DNA of 35,170 nucleotides from DASTQL01 sp035761805 (GCA_035761805.1 DASTQL010000160.1:1-35170), one strand, 5' to 3'; shown: positions 14,949 through 23,410, counted from the stretch's first letter. Numbers and translations are program-made. Notes: generated by a model not told the origin, from the letters alone.

Positions 14949-15038
14949 CCAAAGATCACGGCAGCCGAGTAGATGGGTGCGCGCCTCGGTGAATTCACCT
15001 GGCTCAGCACCCAAGGACGCGGCTGCCGTGATCATTGG
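14949..15038. repeat. Dispersed palindromic repeat R1, copy 2
   Basis: A 90-base second copy with a 14-bp perfect terminal inverted repeat (14954-14967 and 15020-15033); one T is missing from the left end compared with copy 1. The centre holds GGTGAATTCACC, a perfect 12-bp palindrome, which is broken in copy 1. It fills the gap between the converging thioesterase and NHL genes, and its right end supplies the TGA stop (15034-15032) of the NHL gene. Confidence 0.85.
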
Positions 15039-16918
15039 GGGCGGGGCCGGCCGGAGAGCACCAGCTCCAGGCGCCGGGTGCCTCCCTCGACGACCCGGAC
15101 CGGGATCCCCCAGTCCTGCTGGTGCACGTGGCAGGCCGGACCGGTCGTCGACATGCCGTCCTCTCCGGGCGTGCCGGAAGTGACGTCGTCGCAGGAGGCG
15201 GCCGTGCCCGCCACGTGCAGGACGCCGTCGCCCACGCCGGCGGCGAGATCGAGCGACCGGGTCAGGCCCGGCCCCCGCCCGTCGCCCGACCGCAACAGGG
15301 CGGCCGGTGTTGCCGAGACCAGCAACCGCGTGGCCGGTCCCCACCGTTCATCCAGCTTCTGGCCCGGCGGCGGCTCGAAGACCACGATGAGCTCCACCGG
15401 CCCGGGCGCCACGTCGATCGGCGGACGTCGCGTCTGCGAGGAGAAGGCATGCACCGGCTGGGCGCCCGCGCCCAGCGGCACGCGGCTGAGCCGGTGCGCT
15501 GCCGACTCGACGACCACCAGGTGGTCCCCGTCGACGACCGCGCCGCTGGGCTCGCGCAACCCGGTCGCCATCGTCGAGACGTAGCCCGTGACCGGGTCCA
15601 CCCGCCGTACGGCGTGGTTGTAGGTGTCGAGCACGGCGACGCTGCCATCGGGCAGGACGCACACCCCCAGCGGGTGCTGCAGCAGGGCCTCGGCAGCCGG
15701 ACCGTCCCGGAAGCCGAAGTCGAAGAGCCCGGTCCCCACCTCGGTCACCACGCCGACGTCCCCCTGCGGACCACGGACCAGGCGCCGCAGCGCCGACGTC
15801 TCGGCGTCGGCGACCCAGACCGCACCGCCGTCGGCCGCCACCGACAACCCCGACGGCTGCGCGAACCAGGCCCGGAACGCCGGCCCGTCGACCAGACCCT
15901 CGTTCGTGGTGCCGGCGAGCACCTCGACGACCCCGCTCACCGGGTCGAAGGCCCAGATCTGGTGGATACCGGCCATCGCCACGACAACGCGCGCGTGGGC
16001 GGGCCACCAGACGACGTCCCACGGGCTGGAGAGTGCCGCCGTCCCGTCGCCCCGCATCCACTGACGACCCGTGCCGGCCAGCGTGCGGACCTCCCCCGTG
16101 GCCAGCACGACACCGCGCAGTGCGTGGTTGACGGTGTCGGCGACCACGGCGTCGTACCCGACCGTCATGGCGAGGTCGCGAGGCAGCACCGCCAGCCCCT
16201 GCGGCTCGCTCAACCGCGCCTCAGCCGGCCCGCCGTCGACAAGTCCCCGCTCGCCGGAGCCTATGCGCCGCAACACCGCCTCGCCGTCCGCCGCCAGCTC
16301 GACGAGCGAGTGGTGCTTGGTGTCCGACACCAGGAACGTCCCCTTGCTCAGCCGCACCACCTTGCCGGGGAACCGCAGCTCGGTCGGCTCCGGCTCCGGT
16401 GGAACGTACGGGCCGTCGCCGCGGCGCAGCAGCCCACGCGCCTCGTACGTGGGGACGAGCTCGGCAAGGAGCGATTCGAGCGAATGGGCATGCCCCTCCC
16501 CCGAGAACTGCGCGACGACATAGCCTTCGGGGTCGACAAGTGTCAGGGTCGGCCAGGCCCGGACCGTGTAGGCCTGCCAGGTGGTCAGGTCGGGGTCGTC
16601 CAGGACCGGGTGGTGCACCTCGTACCGCTCCACGGCGTCGAGGACCGCCTGGTGGTCGGCCTCGTGCACGAACTTCGGCGAGTGCACCCCGATCACGGTG
16701 AGCACCTCGCCGTACGCCTCCTCCAGCGGGCGCAGCTCGTCGAGGACATGCAGGCAGTTCACGCAGCACGACGTCCAGAAGTCCACGAGGACGAAGCGTC
16801 CGCGCAAATCGGCCAGGGACAGCGGCACACCTCCGGTGTTGACCCAGCCACCCCGGCCGGAGAGCTCGGGGGCGCGGACGCGGAGGTGGGACCGGGACGG
16901 CGTGGTCACGCCGCCCAT
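15032..16918 (-). CDS. NHLRC2-like thioredoxin-fold / NHL beta-propeller protein
   Basis: 628 residues from the ATG at 16918 (MGGVTTPSRSHL); a GTG three codons in is possible. The first 170 residues form a TlpA/thioredoxin-like domain: VPLSLADLRGRFVLVDFWTSCCVNCLHVLDEL, with a CVNC redox pair at 52-55 preceded by another Cys, exactly the CC-x-N-C pattern of NHLRC2 relatives, then AWPTLTLVDPEG. Residues about 200-500 are repeated NHL blades (SEPQGLAVLP, ADTVNHALRGV, SSPWDVVW, AQPSGLSVAADGGAVWVADAETSALRRL, QHPLGVCVLPDGSVAVLDTYNHAVRRVDP). A beta-rich C-terminal domain follows. No signal peptide is evident, so it is probably cytoplasmic. The biochemical role of this family is not settled. The stop codon lies inside repeat R1 copy 2. 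Confidence 0.9.
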   Translation of the reverse strand: MGGVTTPSRSHLRVRAPELSGRGGWVNTGGVPLSLADLRGRFVLVDFWTSCCVNCLHVLDELRPLEEAYGEVLTVIGVHSPKFVHEADHQAVLDAVERYEVHHPVLDDPDLTTWQAYTVRAWPTLTLVDPEGYVVAQFSGEGHAHSLESLLAELVPTYEARGLLRRGDGPYVPPEPEPTELRFPGKVVRLSKGTFLVSDTKHHSLVELAADGEAVLRRIGSGERGLVDGGPAEARLSEPQGLAVLPRDLAMTVGYDAVVADTVNHALRGVVLATGEVRTLAGTGRQWMRGDGTAALSSPWDVVWWPAHARVVVAMAGIHQIWAFDPVSGVVEVLAGTTNEGLVDGPAFRAWFAQPSGLSVAADGGAVWVADAETSALRRLVRGPQGDVGVVTEVGTGLFDFGFRDGPAAEALLQHPLGVCVLPDGSVAVLDTYNHAVRRVDPVTGYVSTMATGLREPSGAVVDGDHLVVVESAAHRLSRVPLGAGAQPVHAFSSQTRRPPIDVAPGPVELIVVFEPPPGQKLDERWGPATRLLVSATPAALLRSGDGRGPGLTRSLDLAAGVGDGVLHVAGTAASCDDVTSGTPGEDGMSTTGPACHVHQQDWGIPVRVVEGGTRRLELVLSGRPRPQ

Positions 16919-16991
16919 GGTCCCCGATCCGCTCCCGAAGCAGGTCGTCGGGCTCGTGCACCACCGCGCGGCGCGGCCTACGGTGGATGCC

Positions 16992-17023
16992 TGGACAGAC
17001 CCCCACACCTGTCCAGCTGGACA
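16992..17023. promoter_or_regulatory. TGTCCA-type palindrome in the gap before the Tat-signal gene
   Basis: A perfect 14-bp palindrome TGTCCAGCTGGACA at 17010-17023, with an extra half site TGGACA at 16992-16997. It lies 195 bases upstream of the sugar-isomerase-like gene and 92 bases upstream of the NHL gene. The rest of the 299-base gap (16919-17217) shows no gene; one frame reads VQLDILRRATLTQTLFDLL, vaguely like the start of a regulator, but it is too short to call. Confidence 0.45.
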
Positions 17024-17217
17024 TTCTGCGCAGGGCCACACTGACCCAGACGCTGTTCGATCTGCTTCTACCGGTCAGCGGTCAAAGACGCTTCGTGGTG
17101 CGGGGCGCTGCGGCCGCCGTACCGCGTGGCTCTGTTGTGTGGCGGGGTGTGACTGCCGCGGCCCGCCACCCCCTCCCTCAACTCCCGATCCGGACCGACA
17201 GAGGGAGTCCCACACAT

Positions 17218-18196
17218 ATGTGCACAGACCATGACAATGGCGTTACCCAGACGGAGCTGGCCAGACTCGTCAGCCGACGGGGGTTCCTCGCGACGGCGGC
17301 GGCGTCCGCGGCGGCGCTCGGTGCAGCCGGAGTGCTGGCCCCGACAGCCTCGGCGAACGACAGGAAGCCGATCGGCGTCGGGAGGCCTGGTCACCGCAGC
17401 ATCCCCGTGGACCACGTCAGCATCCAGCTCTTCACCGTCCGACAGGCGCTGAGCGCCCATCCGGCCGGCACCATCGCGTCGCTGGCAGACATCGGGTACC
17501 AACGCGTGGAGACGGCCGGATTCGCCGGCCTCACAGCCGCCAGTTCAAGGAGATCCTGGACGACAACGGGATCTGGGCGAGTTCGAACCACATCGAATCC
17601 CTCAGCCGTTCGATCCCGTGGCATGGGGCCGGTCCCTGGACGACGCGCTGACACTGGAGTCGAAGTATGTTGTGGTGCCGTTCTTCGGCATCAACTTCGC
17701 GACCGGCGAGGTGGTTCGTGACTCCGCGGTCTGGCGCGCCTTTGCCCAGGATCTGAACCGGGCCGGACGCCAGGCCCGAAGCGTCGGGTTGGAGCTCGGG
17801 TACCACAACCACAACTGGGAATTCTTCCGGCAGCTCGACGACCCGTCCGTGACGGCTTACGACGTCCTCACCGAGGAGACCGACCCGCGCCAGGTCCATC
17901 TCGAGATCGACATCTTCTGGGCGTGGCGGGGTGCACATGACCCGGTGGATCTCATCAGGGAGAACCGTGGCCGGGTGCGGCAGTTCCACGTCAAGGACAT
18001 CAACCAGGCAGGGAGCTTCACGGACCCAGGTGTCGGTCTCGTCGACTTCGAGCGGATCTTCGCGCACTCGAGAGAAGGAGGCGCCGACGAGTACATCGTC
18101 GAGCGTGACGACGCCGGGGCGCCGCCGCGCACGCCCGCTGACGCCCTCGTCACGGCCGAGGTGGGCTTCGAGTACCTGAAGTCGGTCCGCTTCTGA
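17218..18196 (+). pseudogene. Tat-exported sugar phosphate isomerase/epimerase-like protein, broken by two frameshifts
   Basis: The ATG at 17218 follows a clear ribosome site (GAGGGAG). The first frame encodes a twin-arginine signal (LVSRRGFLATAAASAAALGAAGVLAPTASA) and VDHVSIQLFTVRQAL...IASLADIGYQRVETAGFAGLTA. Near 17540 the homologous reading moves to a second frame (QFKEILDDNGIWASSNHIESL) and near 17603 to a third (QPFDPVAWGRSLDDALTLESKYVVVPFFG...GYHNHNWEF...HLEIDIFWAWRGAHDP...FHVKDI...), which runs to the stop at 18196. Each change equals one missing base; restoring both gives a continuous 326-residue xylose-isomerase-like TIM barrel with normal metal-site segments (ELGYHNHNWEF, EIDIFW, FHVKD). 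Either the gene recently died or the sequence has two errors. It is upstream of the GH1 gene and may have served sugar metabolism. Confidence 0.8.
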
Positions 18197-18202
18197 TCTG
18201 AC

Positions 18203-18212
18203 ACTGATCAGT
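18203..18212. promoter_or_regulatory. Short palindrome upstream of the beta-glucosidase
   Basis: ACTGATCAGT is a perfect 10-bp palindrome, 58 bases before the GH1 start and 6 bases after the previous stop. It could be an operator for the glucosidase gene. A chance occurrence is quite possible. Confidence 0.3.
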
Positions 18213-18270
18213 CCCGATCCACCGCTTGGAGCTGGTGGTGTGTGGGGACGTCTCAGTTACGCTGCGCGAC

Positions 18271-19614
18271 GTGCAGCCGCTCGAGTACGGAGTCGCCACC
18301 GCGTCCTACCAGGTCGAGGGCGGCGTCGACGAGGACGGCCGCGGCCGGTCGATCTGGGACACCCTCTGCGACCGGCCGGGCGCCATCCTCGACGGCTCCA
18401 GCGGCGCGGTGGCCTGCGACCAGTACCACCGCCTCGACGAGGACCTCGACCTGGTCCGGGACCTCGGCGTCGCCGCGTACCGCTTCTCCGTCGCCTGGCC
18501 CCGGGTCCAGCCCTCGGGCACCGGGCCCGCCAACGAGCCCGGTCTCGACTACTACGACCGCCTCGTCGACGGGCTGCTGGCCCGTGGCCTCCGGCCGCTG
18601 CCCACCCTCTATCACTGGGACCTTCCGCAGCTCCTCGAGGACGCCGGCGGCTGGCCCGTACGGGAGACGCCGGAGCGGTTCGCCGACTACGCCGCCCTGG
18701 TGCACGGGCGGCTGGGCGACCGGGTCGCCGACTGGGCCACGCTCAACGAGCCGTGGTGCTCGGCCTTCCTCGGCTATGCCGCCGGGGTCCACGCACCCGG
18801 GCGCCGCGAGCCGGACGCGGCCTACGCCGCCGCCCACCACCTGCTGCTGGGTCACGCTCTCGCCGCCGAGGTCGTCGGCGGGTCCGGCATCGTCCTCAAC
18901 CTCACGACGGTCTACGCCGACGACGAGGACGCCGCCGAGGCCGCGCGCTTCGTCGACGCCGTGCACAACGGCATCTGGCTGGACCCGCTGCTCGACGGCC
19001 GCTACCCGCAGGCGCTCGTGGACACGGTCCCTCCGCTCGCCGGCTCGCAGCTGGTCAGGGACGGTGACCTCGAGCGCATCCGGGGCTCCGCAGCCTGGCT
19101 GGGCGTGAACTTCTACACCCCCAGCCGGGTCACGTCCGCCGCCCCCGCCGGGCGCGCCGTGGGCCAGGACGCCAGTGCCTACCCGTACGCGCCGCCGCAC
19201 GGCTACGCCCCGCGCGAGCCCCGTACGGCGATGGGCTGGGAGGTCCGCCCGGAGTCGCTCGAGGAGCTGCTGGTCGGGCTGTCCCGGCGGGCACCCGACC
19301 TGCCGCTTCGGGTCACGGAGAACGGCGCCGCGTACGACGACGAGCGCCGGGCCCCCGACGGCAGCGTCGACGACCCGGACCGGATCGCCTACTACGCGGC
19401 CCACCTGGCCGCGGTGGACCGGGCCCGGGCCGCGGGTGCGGACGTCCGTACGTACGTGGCCTGGACCCTGCTCGACAACTTCGAGTGGGCCGAGGGCTAC
19501 ACCAAGAAGTTCGGGCTCGTCGAGGTCGAGGCGGGGACGATGCGGCGCATCCCCAAGGCGTCCTACCGCTGGTTCGCCGAGCACGTGCGCCGAGCGGGCG
19601 TGGCGACGGGGTGA
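18271..19614 (+). CDS. GH1 beta-glucosidase
   Basis: 447 residues from the GTG at 18271 (VQPLEYGVATASYQVEGG), which matches the usual GH1 start; an in-frame ATG at 18226 would add 15 atypical residues. Family 1 landmarks in order: the FGVATASYQVEG-like opening, IWDTLCDRPGAI, DQYHRLDEDLDL, YRFSVAWPRVQPSG, the acid/base TLNEPW (Glu160), GVNFYTPSRV, the nucleophile RVTENGAAY (Glu350), and YVAWTLLDNFEWAEGYTKKFGLVEV near the C-terminus, which shapes the sugar-binding site. It is a retaining exo-beta-glycosidase, cytoplasmic (no signal peptide), and should split cellobiose or aryl glucosides. It converges on a sugar ABC importer, so imported glucosides are the likely substrate. Confidence 0.95.
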   Translation: MQPLEYGVATASYQVEGGVDEDGRGRSIWDTLCDRPGAILDGSSGAVACDQYHRLDEDLDLVRDLGVAAYRFSVAWPRVQPSGTGPANEPGLDYYDRLVDGLLARGLRPLPTLYHWDLPQLLEDAGGWPVRETPERFADYAALVHGRLGDRVADWATLNEPWCSAFLGYAAGVHAPGRREPDAAYAAAHHLLLGHALAAEVVGGSGIVLNLTTVYADDEDAAEAARFVDAVHNGIWLDPLLDGRYPQALVDTVPPLAGSQLVRDGDLERIRGSAAWLGVNFYTPSRVTSAAPAGRAVGQDASAYPYAPPHGYAPREPRTAMGWEVRPESLEELLVGLSRRAPDLPLRVTENGAAYDDERRAPDGSVDDPDRIAYYAAHLAAVDRARAAGADVRTYVAWTLLDNFEWAEGYTKKFGLVEVEAGTMRRIPKASYRWFAEHVRRAGVATG

Positions 19615-19623
19615 CCGCGCAGT

Positions 19624-19656
19624 TCGGCCCCGTCCCGAGGTGCAGGACGGGGCCGA
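19624..19656. terminator. Bidirectional terminator between GH1 and the ABC transporter
   Basis: A perfect 12-bp stem, TCGGCCCCGTCC (19624-19635) with GGACGGGGCCGA (19645-19656), and a 9-base loop. It lies between two converging stop codons, 9 bases from the GH1 stop and 20 from the permease stop. There is no T-run on either side. Confidence 0.7.
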
Positions 19657-19676
19657 CGCGCAGCCCGCCGGGTCGG

Positions 19677-20603
19677 CTACCCCTTGACTCCGCCGGCCAG
19701 CAGGCCGCGGACGAAGTAGCGCTGCAGGCTCAGGAAGACGATGAGCGGGACCACGATCGAGACCGCGGCACCGGCCGCGAGCAGGTGCCACTCCGTCCCC
19801 CGGGAGCCGGCGAGCTCGGCCACCCGGACCGTCAGCGGCGCGACGTTCGGCGTGCCACCGGCGAAGGTGAGCGCGACCAGCAGGTCGTTCCACACCCAGA
19901 GGAACTGGAAGATGCCGAAGGCCGCGATGGCGGGCACGAGCAGTGGGAGGAGCACCTGGAAGAAGATCTTCACGTGTCCGGCGCCGTCGACGCGGGCCGC
20001 CTCGATGAGCGACGGCGGGATGTCCTTCATGAAGTTGTGCAGCAGGAAGATCGCGAGTGGGAGCGCGAAGATCGAGTGCGACAGCCAGACGGTCCAGAAC
20101 GACCCCGCGAAGCCCCACTTGACGTACTCGCTGAGCAGCGGGATGAGCGTGACCTGGATGGGCACGATCTGCAGGGCGAACACCGCGACGAAGAGGAGGT
20201 CGCGGTAGGGGAACTCGATCCACGCGAAGGCGTAGGCCGCCAGAAGCGCCAGGGTGATCGGGATGATCACGGCCGGCAGAGTGATCACGATCGAGTTGAT
20301 GAAGAACGTGGAGAACTGGGTCGACCCGCCGTAGAGCACCTCGTTGTAGCTGTCGAGGGTGAAGCCGGGGTTGCGCCAGATGGTCCACCAGCCGTTGCTC
20401 TTGATCTCGGCCTCAGGGCGGAAGGAGGACAGGAGCAGGCCGAAGGTGGGCACCGTCCAGAGGATCGCGATGGCGATGGCGAGCCCCGACGCCCACGGCG
20501 AGCTGAGCTTGGTCTTGGCCTCGGCCGCCCGGTGCTCGGCCCGGCTGAGCTTCTTGGGTCCGGCGGTGGTGGCCGGCGGGGGCGGGGGCGTCGTGGTGGT
20601 CAT
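19677..20603 (-). CDS. Sugar ABC transporter permease, MalG/AglG type
   Basis: 308 residues. The N-terminus is a cytoplasmic Pro/Thr-rich stretch (about residues 1-35), then the first span ASGLAIAIAILWTVPTFGLLLSSF, a periplasmic loop, and a block of five more spans. The coupling EAA motif is present as SLIEAARVDGAGHVKIFFQVLLPLLVPAI, which contacts the ATPase. The C-terminal LSLQRYFVRGLLAGGVKG is the standard MalG-type end. The ATG at 20603 overlaps the stop of the upstream permease by 4 bases (ATGA). It is the last gene of the importer operon, and no ATPase gene follows, so a shared MsiK/MalK-like ATPase encoded elsewhere must energise it. Confidence 0.93.
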   Translation of the reverse strand: MTTTTPPPPPATTAGPKKLSRAEHRAAEAKTKLSSPWASGLAIAIAILWTVPTFGLLLSSFRPEAEIKSNGWWTIWRNPGFTLDSYNEVLYGGSTQFSTFFINSIVITLPAVIIPITLALLAAYAFAWIEFPYRDLLFVAVFALQIVPIQVTLIPLLSEYVKWGFAGSFWTVWLSHSIFALPLAIFLLHNFMKDIPPSLIEAARVDGAGHVKIFFQVLLPLLVPAIAAFGIFQFLWVWNDLLVALTFAGGTPNVAPLTVRVAELAGSRGTEWHLLAAGAAVSIVVPLIVFLSLQRYFVRGLLAGGVKG

Positions 20604-21805
20604 CGGACGTCCTCCGAGAGGCGCAGCTGCCGAACGTTGTAGACGACGATGGGAATGACGAGGACGAAGAGCACCACCGCCAGCGCGGCACCGAGGCCGA
20701 CGTTGAACTGTCGGAAGCTCTGGGTATAGAACTCGTTGGCGACGACGCTGGTGTTGAAGTTGCCGCCAGTCATGGTCCGGACGATGTCGAAGATCTTCAG
20801 CGTCCCGATCGCGATGGTCGTGACCACGACCACGAGAGCCGGTCGGATGCTCGGCACCGTCACGTAGCGGAACATGCCCACGCCACTCACGCCGTCGATC
20901 CGGGCGGCCTCGACGATGTCGTCGGGGATCGCCTTGATCGCCGCGGAGAGCACGGTCATCGCAAAGCCGGACTGGATCCAGATCATCACGACGATGAGGA
21001 AGAAGGTGTTCAACGGCGAGGTGATGAGGAACTGGTACGGCTCTCGCCCCGCCCACACGAGGAGCTGGTTCGCCAGGCCGATCTGCTCGACGCCCTCCTG
21101 GTCGGGGCGGTACTCGTAGACGAACTTCCAGATGATCGACGCGCCGACCATCGAGATCGCCATCGGCAGGAAGATCAGGCCCTTGGCCAGTGCCTCGAAC
21201 CGGGTCCGGTCGACGAGCACGGCGTAGACGAGGCCGATGAGGGTCGAGACGATCGGGACGATGAAGACCCAGATCGCCGTGTTGCGTAACACGATCTGGA
21301 AGATGTCCTCGGTGAACAGGGTCGTGTAGTTCTCGAAGCCCACGTAGTTGGTGCTCGTCCGGTCGAAGAACGACTCCCGGATGGTGCGCAGGCCCGGGTA
21401 GATGAGGCCGAAGACCAGCATGAGACCCATCGGCGCCAGGAAGGCCAGCGCCACCATCCAGTTGCGCACCCCCCGGGCCCGGTCCACCGCCAGCAGGATG
21501 AGCGACATGACGACGACGAACAGGATGATCGCGAAGAACATCAACCCGAACTTCTCGACCGCGGTGATCGAACTGACGAGCCAGCTGGGCCAGTCGAACT
21601 CCGGCGTCCACAGGCCTGCCAGTGAGGCGACGACGACGAGGATGCCGATCACTGTGACGGCGCCGAGTGCGACGAGGACGCCGGTCCAGACCGGCGAGCC
21701 CTCCTTCGGCCGCGGGGCGGCGACGGGCGCGTCCCCCGGGCGCGCCGCGGTGGTCGTGGTCGAGCCGGAACGTGCGTCCGGCTTGACGGGATCGTTGTCG
21801 GACAA
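20600..21805 (-). CDS. Sugar ABC transporter permease, MalF/AglF type
   Basis: 401 residues from a TTG at 21805 (MSDNDPVKPDARSG) that has GGAGAGGGG just upstream; an ATG at 21853 would lengthen it by 16 residues without a ribosome site. The protein is longer than usual: an extra N-terminal region has two spans (VWTGVLVALGAVTVIGILVVVASL and FGLMFFAIILFVVVMSLILL) before the canonical six. SFFDRTSTNYVGFENYTTLF is the typical periplasmic entry, and DDIVEAARIDGVSGVGMFRYVTVPSIRP is the EAA loop. GGNFNTSVVANEFYTQSF is the late loop of the family. It pairs with the MalG-type permease and the upstream binding protein. Long MalF-like permeases are usual in the Agl-type glucoside importers (family knowledge). 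Confidence 0.92.
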   Translation of the reverse strand: MSDNDPVKPDARSGSTTTTAARPGDAPVAAPRPKEGSPVWTGVLVALGAVTVIGILVVVASLAGLWTPEFDWPSWLVSSITAVEKFGLMFFAIILFVVVMSLILLAVDRARGVRNWMVALAFLAPMGLMLVFGLIYPGLRTIRESFFDRTSTNYVGFENYTTLFTEDIFQIVLRNTAIWVFIVPIVSTLIGLVYAVLVDRTRFEALAKGLIFLPMAISMVGASIIWKFVYEYRPDQEGVEQIGLANQLLVWAGREPYQFLITSPLNTFFLIVVMIWIQSGFAMTVLSAAIKAIPDDIVEAARIDGVSGVGMFRYVTVPSIRPALVVVVTTIAIGTLKIFDIVRTMTGGNFNTSVVANEFYTQSFRQFNVGLGAALAVVLFVLVIPIVVYNVRQLRLSEDVR

Positions 21806-21835
21806 GGTGAACCCCTCTCCACTCACCCCGGTGCG

Positions 21836-21869
21836 CCGGGCCGAGACCTGCAAGCAGGCCCCGGCCCGG
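21836..21869 (-). other. Intergenic hairpin between binding-protein and permease genes
   Basis: CCGGGCC (21836-21842) pairs with GGCCCGG (21863-21869), enclosing a smaller CCTG/CAGG stem. Hairpins at this place in importer operons commonly protect or attenuate the mRNA so that more binding protein than permease is made. The gap (21806-21897) is otherwise empty. Confidence 0.45.
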
Positions 21870-21897
21870 ACGCTACGCGGTCACCGCGACGGTGTCA

Positions 21898-23271
21898 CTA
21901 GGGCCAGGAAGCCTCGATGGCGTCGAGGACCTCTTGGTTCGGTTTGTCGTTGGCGATCCAGTTGGTCATCTCGGTCCAGAACGACCCGGCACCGACCTCG
22001 CCGGGCATCAGGTCCGAGGCGTCGAACCGGAACACGGTCTCCGGGTCGGCCAGGATCTCGGCGGAGAGCTGGTCGATCGGGGACACCAGCAGGGAGGCGT
22101 CGAGCTCGTTGTTGGCGCTCACCCAGCCAGGGGGCGAGACCTCGGCCTTGGAGTTCGCCCACTCCGGCGACGCCAGGAAGGCCTGGAAGGCCTGGACCTC
22201 GGGGCGGTCGGTGAACGCCGCCACGAACTCGGCGCCACCGAGGACCGGGCGACCGAACTCCTCGCTGATCGGCGGCAGGTAGAACGCGAAGATCTCACCA
22301 CCATCCTCGGAGATGTCGGTGCCCTCCGGCCACTGGGCCTGGTAGAAGGACGCCTGCCGGTGCATCCAGCACTGGTCCTGCAGGATCGGCAGGCCGCCGT
22401 CCTGGAACGTCGTGGAGGCGATGCTCGTGACGTCGCCCAGCCCGCCGTTCACGTAGTCGTCGTTCTTGAGGATGCTGCCCACGCGGTCGAGCACCTCCGC
22501 GACCTGCGGGTCGTTGAACGGGATCTCGTGCGTGTACCACTGGTCGTAGACGTCCGGACCGTGCTCCCGGAGCATCACGTCCTCCATCCAGTCCGTCGCC
22601 GGCCACCCCGTGGCGTCACCGGAGCCGATGCCGGCGCACCACGGCTTGCCGCCGTCGGCCACGATCTGGTCGGACAGCTCGATCAGCTCGTCCCAGGTCT
22701 GCGGCACCTCGTAGCCGGCCGCCTCGAAGTCGGCCGGGGAGTACCAGACGAACGACTTCACGTTCGCTCCGAGCGGCGCGGCGTAGAAGGTGCCGTCGAC
22801 GGAGCCGTAGCCCTTCCACTCCTCGCTCCAGTAGGTCTCGGTGTTCTCGACGACCTGCTCGGGTGCCTCGAGGACGGCCCCGGTGTCACGGACGACCGTC
22901 TGGAGCAGGCCGGGCTGCGGGAAGTACGCGATGTCGGGCGGGTTGCCGCTCTGGACGCGGACGACGATCTGGGCCTCGAACTCGGCGGAGCCCTCGTAGA
23001 CGATCGTCGCGCCGGTGCACTCCTCGAAGGGCTCGTACGACGCGATGTGAGCGGCGTCCTCGGGCGCGATGATCGACGCGTAGATCGTCACCTGGGTGCC
23101 CTCGAGGTCGCCGTACTGCTCGTACGCCGAGCAGTCGACGTCGCCGGCGGCAGCCCCGTCACCGTCGTCGCCGCCGTCTTCGTCACCGCCGCCACAAGCG
23201 GCCAGGACCAGCGAGAGCCCGACGCCGCAGGTGAGTGCGGCCGCGCCCCGCCATGTGGTGCGGAAGGCCAT
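21898..23271 (-). CDS. Sugar ABC transporter substrate-binding lipoprotein
   Basis: 457 residues. MAFRTTWRGAAALTCGVGLSLVLAACGGG is a lipoprotein signal with lipobox LAAC (Cys26), followed by an acidic Gly/Asp linker. The mature part is a family 1 type solute-binding protein: EGTQVTIYASIIAPEDAAH, IVYEGSAEFEAQIVVRVQSGNPPDIAYFPQPGLLQ, FYAAPLGANVKSFVWYSPADFEAAGYEVPQTWDEL, GKPWCAGIGSGDATGWPATDWMED, and PDVYDQWYTHEIPFNDP. These resemble AglE-type alpha-glucoside binding proteins in my memory, while the neighbouring enzyme is a beta-glucosidase, so the anomer it binds is open. It is the first gene of the operon, with GAGGAGG before the ATG. A promoter and a TTGCGCAA operator candidate lie upstream. 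Confidence 0.92.
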   Translation of the reverse strand: MAFRTTWRGAAALTCGVGLSLVLAACGGGDEDGGDDGDGAAAGDVDCSAYEQYGDLEGTQVTIYASIIAPEDAAHIASYEPFEECTGATIVYEGSAEFEAQIVVRVQSGNPPDIAYFPQPGLLQTVVRDTGAVLEAPEQVVENTETYWSEEWKGYGSVDGTFYAAPLGANVKSFVWYSPADFEAAGYEVPQTWDELIELSDQIVADGGKPWCAGIGSGDATGWPATDWMEDVMLREHGPDVYDQWYTHEIPFNDPQVAEVLDRVGSILKNDDYVNGGLGDVTSIASTTFQDGGLPILQDQCWMHRQASFYQAQWPEGTDISEDGGEIFAFYLPPISEEFGRPVLGGAEFVAAFTDRPEVQAFQAFLASPEWANSKAEVSPPGWVSANNELDASLLVSPIDQLSAEILADPETVFRFDASDLMPGEVGAGSFWTEMTNWIANDKPNQEVLDAIEASWP

Positions 23272-23346
23272 GGGCCTGCCTCCTCAGCTAATGGGTGTCA
23301 TGGCCAGGCGGACCGGGTCAGTCGAGCCTGGATGTCCTGTCATCGC

Positions 23347-23410
23347 ATGTAAACGGTCCGGCAACCGGGCCGCAACAGGTTGCGTCGCTTGCCGGGTCAC
23401 GATTGCGCAA
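23347..23410 (-). promoter_or_regulatory. Candidate promoter and LacI-type operator of the sugar importer
   Basis: On the minus strand TTGCGG (23375-23370) and TTACAT (23352-23347) are separated by 17 bases, a possible -35/-10 pair. Just upstream is TTGCGCAA (23403-23410), a perfect 8-bp palindrome with the central CG typical of LacI-family operators. The regulator gene is not in the window. Seen as sequence; function inferred. Confidence 0.4.

Noticed and set aside
14211..15344. Minus-strand frame in which a peptide like MITAA...EPG.FTEA.TH..GCRD occurs twice
   Set aside because: The repeated peptide is only the translation of the two R1 DNA repeats; the frame runs antisense through a good thioesterase gene.
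16987..17217. N-terminal extension reading VQLDILRRATLTQTLFDLL, faintly like a regulator start
   Set aside because: It is too short, has no helix-turn-helix continuation, and a strong ribosome site and Tat signal fix the gene start at 17218.
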